A DNA stretch of 64,000 nucleotides. Source: Pseudomonas sp. LFM046. Its GTDB lineage: Bacteria > Pseudomonadota > Gammaproteobacteria > Pseudomonadales > Pseudomonadaceae. Of this stretch, positions 1 through 8,903 are shown one piece after another (the first letter of the stretch is position 1; every line of letters begins with the position of its first letter). The translations under genes were made by a program, and so were the position numbers. The notes beneath the pieces are model-generated. The model was not told the DNA's origin. It ran no database searches and saw nothing but the letters and a program-made list of their open reading frames with translations. The DNA lies in assembly GCF_000949385.2 (NCBI RefSeq), contig NZ_JYKO02000001.1, forward strand, positions 700,161 through 764,160, read 5' to 3'.

Positions 1-902
1 TCCAGCGAATGCGCGGGCTGTTCGGCCAGGCCGTCGCCGGCACGAATGTCCGCCGGGCGTTCGCCGAGGGCCGCGCGCCAGTTTTCCCGGGCCGACTGCA
101 CCGCCATATAGGACTCATCCACCAGCGTCATTTCCGCCTGCGGGTTGGCCAGGGCGTAGGCGATGCCGAGGACGCCGTTGCCGCAGCCCAGGTCCGCCGC
201 GCGGACGTTCGCCAGGCTGCGGGGCAGGTGCGGGAGGAAGGCACGGGTGCCGATATCCAGGCCTTCGCGGCAGAAGACGTTGGCGTGGTTGATCAGCGTC
301 AGGCGCGGTTGGTCCAGCTGGTAGCGGGTGGGGTAGGGCGAGGTGATCGCCGGCTTCTGTTCGGGCGTGGCGATCAGCAAGCGGGCCTTCTTCACCGCCA
401 GCGATGGCTGCATCGGGCCGATGTATTTCGTCAGCAGGTCACCGGCGGCGTGGGGCAGGTGTTTGACCATGCCCGCGGCCACGACCGAAGCGCAAGGCGC
501 CAGCTGGCCCTGCAGGCGGATCAGCTGTTCTTCCAGCAGGGCCAGGGTCTTGGGGACGCGGATCAGCACATGGTCGAAGGGGCCAATGGCCACCTCGCTG
601 GCCGGGACGAAGCGCACGCGATCCGCCGTCAGTCCATTGCGCGCCAGATTGCGCTCGAGGCCCAGGTGGCCCAGGTGGGAATCGCCGCTGCTGGTGACCT
701 GCGCATGGGAGGCCAGGCTGGCAGCGAGGGCGCCGAAGCTGTCGTTCAGCACCAGGATTCGGGTCGCTGCCGCGATGCCTTGCTCATGCAGGTGGTTGAG
801 CAGGTATTCGTCGGCGGCGTCGAAGGCTTGCAGCGGGTCGTCCTGCTGCTCGGGCTGACGGATCAGGTCAAGCTGGGCAAAAGGCGTAGCAAATATAGGC
901 AT
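1..902 (-). CDS. rlmG: 23S rRNA (guanine-N2) methyltransferase RlmG, partial at the window edge
   Basis: Reads leftwards from ATG at 902 (MPIFATPFAQLDLIRQP) and runs off the window after about 300 codons. The family is about 375 residues, so roughly the last 75 are missing. The N-terminal half resembles a degenerate methyltransferase domain (DPLQAFDAADEYLL, LVLNDSFGALA). The C-terminal half carries the SAM-binding motif AADLGCGNGVLGIAYA. This two-domain layout is shared by RlmG (m2G1835 of 23S rRNA) and RsmC (16S m2G1207). The N-terminus, with PLQAWEAADEYLL in E. coli RlmG, favours RlmG. It is transcribed divergently from the fpr gene, 83 bp away. RsmC is the main alternative; the catalytic NPPF motif lies beyond the edge and cannot be checked. 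Confidence 0.85.
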   Translation of the reverse strand, partial: MPIFATPFAQLDLIRQPEQQDDPLQAFDAADEYLLNHLHEQGIAAATRILVLNDSFGALAASLASHAQVTSSGDSHLGHLGLERNLARNGLTADRVRFVPASEVAIGPFDHVLIRVPKTLALLEEQLIRLQGQLAPCASVVAAGMVKHLPHAAGDLLTKYIGPMQPSLAVKKARLLIATPEQKPAITSPYPTRYQLDQPRLTLINHANVFCREGLDIGTRAFLPHLPRSLANVRAADLGCGNGVLGIAYALANPQAEMTLVDESYMAVQSARENWRAALGERPADIRAGDGLAEQPAHSL

Positions 903-985
903 AAGAACCGGCGGTGTTTCTGAAGGCCGCTTTGCGAGAAACTGAGGCGGTCTTCGAGCGAATCGGAAGAGGATGGGAGCGGAGT

Positions 986-1762
986 ATGACCGCCAGCGAA
1001 GAGAAGTTCACCCGTCAGACCCTGCTGGACGTGCAGACACTGACGCCCAGCCTGTTCACCCTGCGCACCACCCGCGACGCGGGCTTCCGCTTCCGCGCCG
1101 GGCAGTTTGCTCGCCTGGGAGTGACCAAGGCTGACGGCAGCACGGTCTGGCGCGCCTATTCCATGGTTTCGGCGCCCCACGACGAGCACCTGGAGTTCTT
1201 CTCCATCGTCGTGCCGGAAGGCGAATTCACCAGTGAGCTGTCCCGGCTGAAGGAAGGCGACACGCTGATGGTGGACAAGCAATCGTTCGGCTTCCTCACC
1301 CTCGATCGCTTCATCGACGGGCGAGACCTCTGGCTCTTGGCCACGGGCACAGGCCTGGCGCCTTTCCTGTCGATCCTGCAGGACCTGGAAGTCTGGGAAC
1401 GCTTCGAGCGCATCATCCTGGTCTACAGCGTGCGCCACGCCGCCGAGCTGGCGTATCAGCCGATGATCCACTCGCTGAAAGACCTGGAATACCTCGAAGG
1501 CGTCGAGGACAAGCTCATCTATGTGCCGGTGGTGACCCGCGAAGAAGTGCCCGGCGCGCTGCACGGGCGCATCACCACTCTTATCGAGAACGGTGAACTG
1601 GAGCGCACCGTCGGCTTCGAGCTGACCCCCGAACACGCCCGCGTGATGCTCTGCGGAAACCCGCAGATGATCGACGACACCCGCGCCGTGCTGAAGCAGC
1701 GCGACATGCACCTGAGCCTGAGCCGCCGGCCGGGGCAGGTGGCGGTGGAGAATTACTGGTAG
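986..1762 (+). CDS. fprB: Ferredoxin/flavodoxin-NADP+ reductase (FprB type)
   Basis: A 258-residue FAD enzyme that exchanges electrons between NADPH and ferredoxin or flavodoxin. The FAD-binding RAYSMVSAPHDE stretch (RxYS motif) is near residue 56, the NADP-binding LLATGTGLAPFLS near 112 and MLCGNPQMI near 217; the protein ends in VENYW, as usual for bacterial Fpr proteins. I chose ATG 986 (MTASEEKF), preceded by GGGAGCGGAG, over an upstream in-frame start at 914. Length and termini match the second Fpr of pseudomonads (FprB), not the MSNLYTERV type FprA. The neighbouring cbb3-like oxidase and siroheme reductase also handle redox chemistry, but direct coupling is only inference. Confidence 0.9.
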   Translation: MTASEEKFTRQTLLDVQTLTPSLFTLRTTRDAGFRFRAGQFARLGVTKADGSTVWRAYSMVSAPHDEHLEFFSIVVPEGEFTSELSRLKEGDTLMVDKQSFGFLTLDRFIDGRDLWLLATGTGLAPFLSILQDLEVWERFERIILVYSVRHAAELAYQPMIHSLKDLEYLEGVEDKLIYVPVVTREEVPGALHGRITTLIENGELERTVGFELTPEHARVMLCGNPQMIDDTRAVLKQRDMHLSLSRRPGQVAVENYW

Positions 1763-1790
1763 GAGGCTCCGGGCTGAGGCGGATGCTTTG

Positions 1791-1875
1791 GTAGTTTGGG
1801 TCGGCCGGCGTTCCGCGAGCTTGCGAAACCTATCAATCCCACAGCATGGGTTTCGCTCCGCTCTACCCATCCTAC
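1791..1875. repeat. Imperfect inverted repeat, REP-like
   Basis: The right part (ATGGGTTTCGCTCCGCTC then TACCCATCCTAC) is an imperfect reverse complement of the left part (GTAGTTTGGGTC ... GCTTGCGAAACC). It sits between the convergent fpr and ccoQ genes. This kind of degenerate palindrome is common between Pseudomonas genes and may act as a transcript end. It has no T-tract of its own. Confidence 0.5.
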
Positions 1876-1890
1876 GAATTGCCCTCCGAT

Positions 1891-2136
1891 TCACGCCTCC
1901 ATTTCTATCCGGCTTTCGCAACTCCCATCACACCTTCCCGGACAGCTGCACCCCGTGCTGCTGCGGCCGGTGGCGCGTTCCATGCGGCGGGCCACCGGTT
2001 CGTCATCGGCGAAGGGCAGCATGGTCGCTTCGTCGATCTGCCGTTGGCTCCTGCCGCCCAGGCTGGCCTGGGTGGCGAGGTAGAAGAAGGTCGCAGCGGC
2101 CAGGCTGAGCAGGGCGTAGGCGCTTTCGCTATCCAT
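1891..2136 (-). CDS. ccoQ4: CcoQ4-like small subunit of an orphan cbb3 oxidase
   Basis: An 81-residue protein whose ATG overlaps the end of ccoN by 8 bp, so the two are translationally coupled. One transmembrane helix lies at about residues 7-26 ([20 protein letters not shown]), followed by a polar tail. This is the CcoQ layout: a short single-span protein that stabilises cbb3 oxidase. The last 20 residues are unusual in being Cys-rich ([11 protein letters not shown]). Identification rests on position directly after ccoN and on topology, since CcoQ proteins are poorly conserved. P. aeruginosa has the same ccoN4-ccoQ4 pair beside a siroheme reductase. Confidence 0.7.
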   Translation of the reverse strand: MDSESAYALLSLAAATFFYLATQASLGGRSQRQIDEATMLPFADDEPVARRMERATGRSSTGCSCPGRCDGSCESRIEMEA

Positions 2137-3565
2137 GGGCCACCGCCTGCGGCACGGCTTCGGTGGCGCGGGCGTCGCCCACGCGCACGGTGCGCCAGGT
2201 GTTCCAGGCCATCAGCAGCATGCCGGTGACGAAGAAGATGCCGCCGACCATGCGCACCACAAAGCCCGGATGGCTGGCCTCCAGCGCCTCTACGAAGGAA
2301 TAGGTGAGGGTGCCGTCCTCGTTCACCGCACGCCACATCAGGCCCTGGGTGATGCCATTGACCCACATGGAGGCGATGTAGAGCACGGTGCCGATGGTGG
2401 CCAGCCAGAAGTGGGCGTTGATCAGACCGGTGCTGTGCATCTGCGTGCGGCCCCAGAGGCGTGGGATCAGGTGGTAGAGCGAGCCGATGGTGATCATCGC
2501 GACCCAGCCCAGCGCCCCGGCGTGCACGTGGCCGATGGTCCAGTCGGTGTAGTGGGAGAGGGCGTTGACGGTCTTGATGGCCATCATCGGGCCTTCGAAG
2601 GTGGACATGCCGTAGAAGGCCAGGGACACCACCAGGAAACGCAGGATCGGGTCGTCGCGCAGCTTATGCCAGGCCCCGGAGAGGGTCATCATGCCGTTGA
2701 TCATGCCGCCCCAGGACGGTGCCAGCAGGATGATCGACATCACCATGCCGAGGGACTGGGCCCAGTCCGGCAGGGCGGTGTAGTGCAGGTGGTGTGGGCC
2801 GGCCCAGATGTAGAGGGTGATCAGCGCCCAGAAATGCACGATGGACAGGCGGTAGGAATACACCGGGCGCCCGGCCTGCTTGGGAATGAAGTAGTACATC
2901 ATCCCGAGGAAGCCCGTGGTCAGGAAGAAGCCCACGGCGTTGTGCCCGTACCACCACTGCACCATGGCGTCGGTGGCGCCGGCATAGACCGAGTAGGACT
3001 TGAACCAGCTCACCGGAATGGCCAGGTGGTTGACGATGTGCAGCATCGCGGTGACCACGATGAAGGCGCCGAAGAACCAGTTGCCCACGTAGATGTGTTT
3101 GGTCTTGCGCTTGACGATGGTGCCGAAGAACACCACCGCGTAGGCGATCCAGATGATCCCCATCCACACTGCGCCGGTGAACTCCACTTCGGCGTATTCC
3201 TTGGTGGTGGTCAGGCCCTGGGGCAGGGTGACCAGCAGGATCACCACCAGCGCCTGCCAGCCCCAGAAGGTGAAGGCCGCAAGCCCGCCACCGAACAGGC
3301 GCGCCTGGCAGGTGCGTTGCACGGTGTAATAGCTGGTGGCGAACAGCGCGCTGCCGCCGAAGGCGAAGATCACCAGGTTGGTGTGCAGCGGGCGCAGGCG
3401 GCCAAAGCTGGTCCAGGGCAGGTCGAAATTCAGCGCTGGCCAGACGAGCTGGGAAGCGATGAACACACCCATGCCCATGCCGACGATGCCCCAGACCAGG
3501 GTCATCAGGACGAACTGGCGGACCACCTTGTAGTCGTAGGTCGGTTCCGGAATTGCGGTGTTCAT
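2129..3565 (-). CDS. ccoN4: Orphan cbb3-type cytochrome c oxidase catalytic subunit CcoN4
   Basis: A 478-residue, twelve-helix haem-copper oxidase subunit I. Conserved histidine clusters are visible: [13 protein letters not shown] (low-spin haem ligand), [13 protein letters not shown] (CuB ligand H and cross-linked Y), [12 protein letters not shown] and [15 protein letters not shown] 3565 (MNTAIPEP) follows AAAGG by about 8 nt; an upstream in-frame start at 3604 is less likely. No ccoO or ccoP accompanies it, so it must assemble with CcoO/CcoP encoded elsewhere. In P. aeruginosa the orphan CcoN4 is reported to support growth under cyanide and to affect phenazine reduction and biofilm. No Anr box (TTGAT-N4-ATCAA) is visible upstream. 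Confidence 0.9.
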   Translation of the reverse strand: MNTAIPEPTYDYKVVRQFVLMTLVWGIVGMGMGVFIASQLVWPALNFDLPWTSFGRLRPLHTNLVIFAFGGSALFATSYYTVQRTCQARLFGGGLAAFTFWGWQALVVILLVTLPQGLTTTKEYAEVEFTGAVWMGIIWIAYAVVFFGTIVKRKTKHIYVGNWFFGAFIVVTAMLHIVNHLAIPVSWFKSYSVYAGATDAMVQWWYGHNAVGFFLTTGFLGMMYYFIPKQAGRPVYSYRLSIVHFWALITLYIWAGPHHLHYTALPDWAQSLGMVMSIILLAPSWGGMINGMMTLSGAWHKLRDDPILRFLVVSLAFYGMSTFEGPMMAIKTVNALSHYTDWTIGHVHAGALGWVAMITIGSLYHLIPRLWGRTQMHSTGLINAHFWLATIGTVLYIASMWVNGITQGLMWRAVNEDGTLTYSFVEALEASHPGFVVRMVGGIFFVTGMLLMAWNTWRTVRVGDARATEAVPQAVAHG

Positions 3566-3852
3566 GTGCGGGCCTTTCAGTTGGGAAGACTGAGCGGTTG
3601 CCACTCTAGAAAGGTCGCTGCAAAGGAAACAGACTCAGATTGTCTGGCTTTTTAGGGCTCAGATTTGTCGCGGACGCACCTGATGTAGGAGCGAGCTCTG
3701 CTCTTGAACAGGGCCACTTCGCGAGCAGAGCTCGCTCCTACGACGGTAATCGTGCGTCTGTCTGATATGGCTTTTTGCGTCAGATCTGGCGCTGTTTATT
3801 CGTGGCCCCGCTGGCGATAGTGACGCCTCCGCCCGCCTTGCTGGAGCCTTCG
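3566..3852. other. Divergent intergenic region ccoN4 / siroheme reductase
   Basis: 287 bp that must hold both promoters. Its only clear structure is the REP palindrome in the middle. I found no Anr, Fur or sigma-54 consensus site in it. Confidence 0.6.
3685..3741. repeat. REP palindrome between divergent genes
   Basis: Two perfect 19-bp arms (GTAGGAGCGAGCTCTGCTC and its reverse complement) surround a 19-nt loop. The GTAGGAGCGAGCT core is the common Pseudomonas REP consensus. Its position between two divergently transcribed genes is unusual for a transcript-end element and puts it near the promoters. Confidence 0.9.
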
Positions 3853-5523
3853 ATGTACCGATACGACGACTACGACCGCGCCCTGGTGCAGGAGCGCGTC
3901 GAACAGTTCCGCGACCAGGTGGCGCGGCGCCTCAATGGCGAATTGTCCGAGGAGGAGTTCCTCCCGCTGCGCCTGCAGAACGGCCTGTACCTGCAGAAGC
4001 ATGCCTACATGCTGCGGGTCGCCATTCCCTACGGCACCCTGTCGTCGAACCAGCTGCGCTGCCTGGCGCGCATCGCCCGCGAACACGATCGCGGCTACGG
4101 CCATTTCACCACCCGGCAGAACATCCAGTTCAACTGGATCGAACTGGCCGAAGTGCCGGACATCCTCCAGCAACTGGCCGAGGTGGAGATGCATGCGATC
4201 CAGACCTCCGGCAACTGCGTGCGCAACATCACCACCGAAGCCTTCGCCGGGGTGGCCGCCGACGAGTTGCTGGACCCGCGCCCGCTGGCGGAAATCCTCC
4301 GCCAGTGGTCCACCATCAACCCGGAATTCCTCTTCCTGCCGCGCAAATTCAAGATCGCCCTCTGCTCCGCCGAGGAGGACCGCGCCGCCGTGCAGATGCA
4401 CGACATCGGTCTCTACCTGTACCGCGACGCAGCGGGCGAAATGCGCCTGCGGGTGATGGTGGGCGGCGGTCTCGGGCGTACTCCGATCCTCAGCCAGCAG
4501 ATCCGCGACGGCCTGCACTGGCGCCATCTGCTGTCCTATGTCGAAGCCATCCTGCGGGTCTACAACCGCCACGGCCGGCGCGACAACAAGTACAAGGCGC
4601 GGATCAAGATCCTGGTGAAGGCGCTGGGCATCGAGGCGTTCGCCCGCGAGGTGGAGGCCGAATGGCAGCACCTCAAGGACGGCCCTGCCGAGTTGACCGA
4701 GGACGAGTATCAGCGCGTTGCCGTCAGCTTCGATGCGCCGTCCTACGCGCATCTGGACGACGTCGACCTCGACTTCGGCAGCCATCTGGCACGGGACCCG
4801 GCATTCGCTCGTTGGTGCGCGCGCAACCTGCAGCCGCACAAGGTGCCGGGCTATGCCGCTGTGGTGCTGTCCACCAAGCCGGGGCCGGATGCGCCGCCCG
4901 GCGACGTGACCGCCGCACAAATGGAGGCGGTGGCCGAGTGGGCCGAGCGCTTCGGTTTCGGTGAAATCCGCATCGCCCACGAACAGAACCTGGTGCTGCC
5001 GGATGTGCGCAAAGCCGACCTGCACAGCCTCTGGCTGCTGGCGTGCGAGCAGGGGCTGGCGACCGCCAACATCGGTCTGCTCACTGACATCATTGCCTGC
5101 CCGGGAGGCGACTACTGCTCCCTGGCCAACGCCAAGTCCATCCCCATCGCTCAGGCCATTCAGGCACGCTTCCCCGACCCGGTGGCGTTGCAGGAACTGG
5201 GTGAGCTGAGCCTGAACATCTCCGGCTGCATGAACGCCTGCGGCCACCACCACATCGGCAATATCGGCATTCTTGGTGTGGATAAGGGCGGCAGCGAGTG
5301 GTACCAGATCACCCTCGGCGGCGCCCAGGGCATGGACAGCGAGCTGGGCAAGGTCATCGGCCCGTCCTTCAGCGCCGAAGAAGTGCCGGATGTGATCGAG
5401 AAGGTGGTGGACACCTTCCGCGACTACCGAGAGCCGGAGGAGCGCTTCGTCGACACGGTGCGGCGCATCGGCCTGGAACCCTTCAAGGAACGGGTCTATG
5501 CGAAGGCGGAGGTGCCGGCATGA
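3853..5523 (+). CDS. Siroheme- and 4Fe-4S-dependent sulfite/nitrite reductase
   Basis: A 556-residue protein with the two halves of the nitrite/sulfite reductase fold (ferredoxin-like half plus 4Fe-4S half, repeated). The cluster and siroheme ligands are the paired motifs ACPGGDYCSLA (C-x5-C, about residue 418) and SGCMNACGHHH (C-x3-C, about 457). GHFTTRQNIQFNW and TSGNCVRN match the CysI/NirA substrate region. ATG 3853 (MYRYDDYD) is the family start; an upstream in-frame start at 3775 has no family support. The next gene overlaps it by 4 bp. P. aeruginosa has two such pairs: the assimilatory cysI pair, and one next to ccoN4. Context favours the second, whose substrate (sulfite or nitrite) I cannot decide from sequence. 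Confidence 0.85.
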   Translation: MYRYDDYDRALVQERVEQFRDQVARRLNGELSEEEFLPLRLQNGLYLQKHAYMLRVAIPYGTLSSNQLRCLARIAREHDRGYGHFTTRQNIQFNWIELAEVPDILQQLAEVEMHAIQTSGNCVRNITTEAFAGVAADELLDPRPLAEILRQWSTINPEFLFLPRKFKIALCSAEEDRAAVQMHDIGLYLYRDAAGEMRLRVMVGGGLGRTPILSQQIRDGLHWRHLLSYVEAILRVYNRHGRRDNKYKARIKILVKALGIEAFAREVEAEWQHLKDGPAELTEDEYQRVAVSFDAPSYAHLDDVDLDFGSHLARDPAFARWCARNLQPHKVPGYAAVVLSTKPGPDAPPGDVTAAQMEAVAEWAERFGFGEIRIAHEQNLVLPDVRKADLHSLWLLACEQGLATANIGLLTDIIACPGGDYCSLANAKSIPIAQAIQARFPDPVALQELGELSLNISGCMNACGHHHIGNIGILGVDKGGSEWYQITLGGAQGMDSELGKVIGPSFSAEEVPDVIEKVVDTFRDYREPEERFVDTVRRIGLEPFKERVYAKAEVPA

Positions 5524-5987
5524 ACAACCTGATCAAGTTGATGGACGGCCAGGCTCGCCTGGTGGAGGACCCCTGGACCCTGCTGCGCGAGACGCAGGAG
5601 CCGCTGCCTTCCGGGCCGCTGATCCTGCCGCTGGCGCTCTGGCGCGAGGGGGACGGCCTGCTGCTTCAGCCGGACGACGACGTGGAGGCGCTGGCGCCGC
5701 TTTCCGAAGGGTTGCCGCTGATCGCCATCGACTTCCCCAGCTTTCGCGATGGCCGTGGCTACAGCCAGGCCTACCTGCTGCGCACCCGCCTGGGCTGGCG
5801 CGGCGAGCTGCGGGCGGTGGGGGATGTGTTGCGGGACCAGCTCAGCCACATGCGCCAATGTGGCTTCGATGCCTTTGCCGTGCGCGAGGACAAATCCGCC
5901 GAGGACGCGCTGAAGGGATTGGCCGGCGTGAGTGTGCTCTATGGCCGCTCGGTGATAGAGCCGAGGCCCTTGTATCGTCGCCGGTAA
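5520..5987 (+). CDS. DUF934 protein, partner of the siroheme reductase
   Basis: A 155-residue soluble protein that starts inside the stop codon of the reductase gene (ATGA overlap). The core IDFPSFRDGRGYSQA, LLRTRLGWRGELRAVGDVLRDQL and MRQCGFDAFAV are the DUF934 hallmarks. Members almost always follow a CysI-type hemoprotein, which points to a role as accessory or electron-transfer partner in place of the CysJ flavoprotein; the mechanism is not established. The protein has a single Cys and no metal-binding cluster. Confidence 0.85.
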   Translation: MNNLIKLMDGQARLVEDPWTLLRETQEPLPSGPLILPLALWREGDGLLLQPDDDVEALAPLSEGLPLIAIDFPSFRDGRGYSQAYLLRTRLGWRGELRAVGDVLRDQLSHMRQCGFDAFAVREDKSAEDALKGLAGVSVLYGRSVIEPRPLYRRR

Positions 5988-6080
5988 GAGATTTCATACA
6001 TGATTGGTAAAAATTCCTGGCTTAAAGCGGGTGATTTTCTGACCTAGCATTCGCGGCTCGTTTATCCGAACCGGAATCCA

Positions 6081-6257
6081 ATGGACAGCGATTGTTGCAA
6101 GCCGCCCCCTGCGCCCCAGGGTGCGGCCCCCCATCCCACCGACGCCGCCGCGCGTCGATCCGAATCGCAGCGCCCCGCTGCACACTCCCCGCGCATGTCG
6201 ATGCAACGCCAGCAGGCGTGGTTCGCGCGTGCCCGTGACCTTCATCCAAGAGCCTGA
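6081..6257 (+). CDS. Possible 58-aa leader peptide upstream of the TerC-CorC gene
   Basis: An ORF from ATG 6081 to TGA 6257, ending 5 nt before the start of the TerC-family gene and in a different frame. It begins [14 protein letters not shown] and is rich in Pro, Arg and Ser, without a hydrophobic segment. A weak GGA lies about 8 nt upstream. The proline run near the start and the tight spacing recall regulatory leader peptides of Mg2+ transport genes (MgtL, CorL), but nothing proves translation. It may be only a chance ORF in GC-rich DNA. The rest of the 275-bp interval 5988-6262 shows no recognisable Mn2+ (yybP-ykoY) riboswitch. Confidence 0.3.
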   Translation: MDSDCCKPPPAPQGAAPHPTDAAARRSESQRPAAHSPRMSMQRQQAWFARARDLHPRA

Positions 6258-6262
6258 ACACG

Positions 6263-7816
6263 ATGGAATGGTTAGCTGACCCTACGGCCTGGCTGGGCCT
6301 CTTGACCCTGATCGTCCTGGAGATCGTCCTGGGCATCGACAACCTGGTGTTCATCGCCATCCTCGCGGACAAGCTGCCGCCTCATCAGCGCGACCGCGCG
6401 CGGCTGATCGGCCTGTCCCTGGCCCTGGTGATGCGCCTGGGCCTGCTGGCCAGCATTTCCTGGCTGGTGACCCTGACCACGCCGCTGTTCGAGGTGTTCG
6501 GCAAGAGCTTCTCCGGCCGTGACCTGATCATGCTGTTCGGCGGTGTGTTCCTGCTGTTCAAGGCCACCATGGAGCTTCACGAGCGCCTGGAAGGCCGGGT
6601 TCACAGCCAGGGTGGCAGCCGCGCCTACGCCCTGTTCTGGCCGGTGGTGGCGCAGATCGTGGTGCTGGACGCGGTGTTCTCCCTGGATGCGGTGATCACC
6701 GCCGTGGGCATGGTGGAGCACCTGGAAGTGATGATGCTTGCCGTGGTGGTGTCCATCGGCCTGATGATCATCGCCAGCAAGCCGCTGACCGCCTTCGTCA
6801 ACGCCCACCCGACCGTGATCATGCTGTGCCTGGGCTTCCTGATGATGATCGGCTTCAGCCTCACCGCCGAAGGTCTGGGTTTCCATATCCCCAAGGGCTA
6901 CCTGTATGCGGCCATTGGCTTCTCCCTGCTGATCGAGGCGGCCAACCAGCTGGTGCGCTGGCGCCGCAAGCGGCACCTCCAGGGTGATCGCGACCTGCGT
7001 GAGCGCACGGCCCACGCGGTACTGCGCCTGCTGGGTGGGCGTGGCGTCGAGGCCGAGGCCGTGGGGGAGGACATCGCCGACCTGGTGGGGGCTGATGACG
7101 CCGGGCAGGTCCCCTTCGACCGTCGTGAGCGGATCATGATCAGCGGTGTGCTGAACCTGGCCAAGCGCCCCATCCGCAGCATGATGACCCACCGCGGCGA
7201 GGTCGAACGCATCGACCTGGATGAGTCGCGGGAGGTCATCCACGACGCCTTGGTGCGTTCGCCTCACTCGCGTCTGGTGGTGATTCGGGGCGGCGATGTG
7301 GACGAGCCCCTGGGTTACGTCCACAAGAAGGAATTGTTGCGTGAGTTGCTGCAGGGCCAGGAGCCGGATATCGAGCAGCTGTTGCGAATTCCGCCGAACC
7401 TGCCGGAAAGCGCCTCGGTGCTGAGCGCCCTGGAGGCAATGCGCAAGGCCGAGACCCACGTGGCCTTCGTGGTCAACGAGTTCGGCGGTTTCGAGGGCCT
7501 GTTGACCATGACCGATATCCTCCAGTCCATTGCCGGCGAACTGCCGGATGCCAGCGAAGTGGACGGCCTGGACATCGAGCCCTGCGAGGGTGGGTGGAAG
7601 GTCAGCGGTGCGGTGAACCTGAGCCTGCTGGGCGAGCGCCTGGGCTTTACCGCCAAGCCCGGCGAGGACTACCAGACCCTGGCGGGCCTGACCATGAGCC
7701 TGCTGGATCGCCTGCCGGTGATGGGCGACGCCCTGGAGGTAGAAGGCTGGACCGTGCAGGTGATCGAGCTGAAGGAGCGCCGGGTGAACCGCCTGTTGCT
7801 GAAGCCCTTGATGTAG
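6263..7816 (+). CDS. TerC-family membrane protein with CBS pair and CorC_HlyC domain
   Basis: A 517-residue protein of the YoaE/YegH type. The N-terminal ~230 residues are the TerC/Alx membrane domain with its acidic signatures [14 protein letters not shown] (about residue 19) and [17 protein letters not shown] (about 135), expected to bind divalent cations in the membrane. A cytoplasmic CBS pair follows (about 300-420: [23 protein letters not shown] ... [14 protein letters not shown]), then a CorC_HlyC domain to the end. TerC relatives export Mn2+ or load it onto secreted proteins; the CBS/CorC part probably senses nucleotide or ion state. Which ion this one handles cannot be told. A possible leader ORF ends just before it, and a terminator inside a REP pair follows. 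Confidence 0.85.
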   Translation: MEWLADPTAWLGLLTLIVLEIVLGIDNLVFIAILADKLPPHQRDRARLIGLSLALVMRLGLLASISWLVTLTTPLFEVFGKSFSGRDLIMLFGGVFLLFKATMELHERLEGRVHSQGGSRAYALFWPVVAQIVVLDAVFSLDAVITAVGMVEHLEVMMLAVVVSIGLMIIASKPLTAFVNAHPTVIMLCLGFLMMIGFSLTAEGLGFHIPKGYLYAAIGFSLLIEAANQLVRWRRKRHLQGDRDLRERTAHAVLRLLGGRGVEAEAVGEDIADLVGADDAGQVPFDRRERIMISGVLNLAKRPIRSMMTHRGEVERIDLDESREVIHDALVRSPHSRLVVIRGGDVDEPLGYVHKKELLRELLQGQEPDIEQLLRIPPNLPESASVLSALEAMRKAETHVAFVVNEFGGFEGLLTMTDILQSIAGELPDASEVDGLDIEPCEGGWKVSGAVNLSLLGERLGFTAKPGEDYQTLAGLTMSLLDRLPVMGDALEVEGWTVQVIELKERRVNRLLLKPLM

Positions 7817-7830
7817 ATCGCGTAACCCTT

Positions 7831-7933
7831 GTAGGAGCGAATTCATTCGCGAAGCAGGCAGCAGGCCTGCCCCTGACCAACAGAAAGGGCCGCACAGCGG
7901 CCCTTTTCCTTTCGCGAATAAATTCGCTCCTAC
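7831..7933. repeat. REP pair (BIME-like) enclosing a terminator
   Basis: Outer arms GTAGGAGCGAATTCATTCGC... (7831-7853) and its reverse complement with one mismatch (7911-7933) enclose an intrinsic terminator. It lies between the convergent TerC-family and mscL genes. Confidence 0.85.
7884..7907. terminator. Bidirectional intrinsic terminator
   Basis: A perfect 10-bp stem AAAGGGCCGC / GCGGCCCTTT with an ACA loop and T or A runs on both sides. It can serve both convergent genes. Confidence 0.9.
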
Positions 7934-7950
7934 AATTCGCGCTGGCGAAT

Positions 7951-8367
7951 TCAGGGCTGTTTGTTCTGCTGCGCCTTCAAAAGGTCGCGGATCTCGGTCA
8001 GCAGTTCCTGGTCCTTGGTCGGCGCCGGCGGGGCTTCCGGGGCGGCGGCCTCGGCGCGTTTCAGCTGGTTGATCGCCTTGACGCCCATGAAGATGGCGAA
8101 GGCGACGATGATGAAATCGAGCACGGTCTGGATGAACTTGCCATAGGCCAGCACCACCGCCGGAACGTTGCCCTCTGCCGCCTTGAGGGTGATGGCGAGG
8201 TCGGAGAAGTCCACGCCGCCGATCAGCAGGCCAATGGGCGGCATGATCACGTCGCCGACGAAGGACGAGACGATCTTGCCGAAGGCCGCGCCGATAATGA
8301 TGCCCACGGCCATGTCGACCACGTTGCCTTTGACGGCGAAGGCTTTGAATTCACTGAGCAGACTCAT
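7951..8367 (-). CDS. mscL: Large-conductance mechanosensitive channel MscL
   Basis: A 138-residue inner-membrane channel that opens on membrane tension and saves cells from osmotic downshock. The N-terminal amphipathic helix [20 protein letters not shown] leads into TM1 ([20 protein letters not shown]). The periplasmic loop is followed by TM2 ([20 protein letters not shown]) and the cytoplasmic bundle helix ending in [15 protein letters not shown]. Length and all conserved features are normal. It is monocistronic, facing the TerC-family gene across a shared terminator. Confidence 0.97.
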   Translation of the reverse strand: MSLLSEFKAFAVKGNVVDMAVGIIIGAAFGKIVSSFVGDVIMPPIGLLIGGVDFSDLAITLKAAEGNVPAVVLAYGKFIQTVLDFIIVAFAIFMGVKAINQLKRAEAAAPEAPPAPTKDQELLTEIRDLLKAQQNKQP

Positions 8368-8578
8368 GTTTCACTCCCTGAGGTTCTGGTTTTAAGGCTG
8401 AAGTGTAATTCAGCGGGAAGAGGCTGCCAGCGCGGGCGCACCTTCCTGTGCAGGCGCACATGCTAGGGCGCTGGCACGGTTGATGCCAAGCCGTGTCCGG
8501 GTTTCCGTCAGGCGGCGCTTCCCGACGCCGGACCCTGGTCTAGCCTGAGAGTGAGGCTGCAAGAGGAGGGTCGCTGCC

Positions 8579-8824
8579 ATGCCACTAGAACATCACCCGC
8601 TCAACCGTGAATTTCCCGAGTTCAAGGACACCATGCGCTCGCTGCTGCAGAGCGACGCGCACTTTGCCCGGTTGGCGGGGGAGTACCAGGATCTGGATTC
8701 GCGTATCTACGAAGTCGAGGACGGTAATCAGGCTCTCGACGATAACGCCTTGCATGGACTCAAGGTCCAGCGGGTCGCCCTGAAGGACGAGATCGCCCGC
8801 ATGCTCAAGGACGCCAAGGGCTGA
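8579..8824 (+). CDS. DUF465 (YdcH-type) small coiled-coil protein
   Basis: An 81-residue acidic protein starting at ATG 8579 behind AAGAGGAGGG. The sequence HFARLAGEYQDLDSRIYEVEDG and LKDEIARMLKDAKG match the DUF465/YdcH family, a short antiparallel helical hairpin. Its function is unknown. It is followed within 80 bp by another small helical protein and radA, all on the same strand. Confidence 0.8.
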   Translation: MPLEHHPLNREFPEFKDTMRSLLQSDAHFARLAGEYQDLDSRIYEVEDGNQALDDNALHGLKVQRVALKDEIARMLKDAKG

Positions 8825-8903
8825 GCCCCGGATTGACCGGGATCAACGGAGCCCGGGAGGCGCGCGGATAGGCTGGGGCATCCAAATATCCGGAGCCTCT
8901 CCC

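Noticed and set aside
3566-3852. Anr/FNR box controlling ccoN4
   Set aside because: No TTGAT-N4-ATCAA or close variant found in the divergent interval.
5988-6262. Mn2+ riboswitch (yybP-ykoY) before the TerC-family gene
   Set aside because: The conserved GGGGAGTA-type core and its partner helices are not present.
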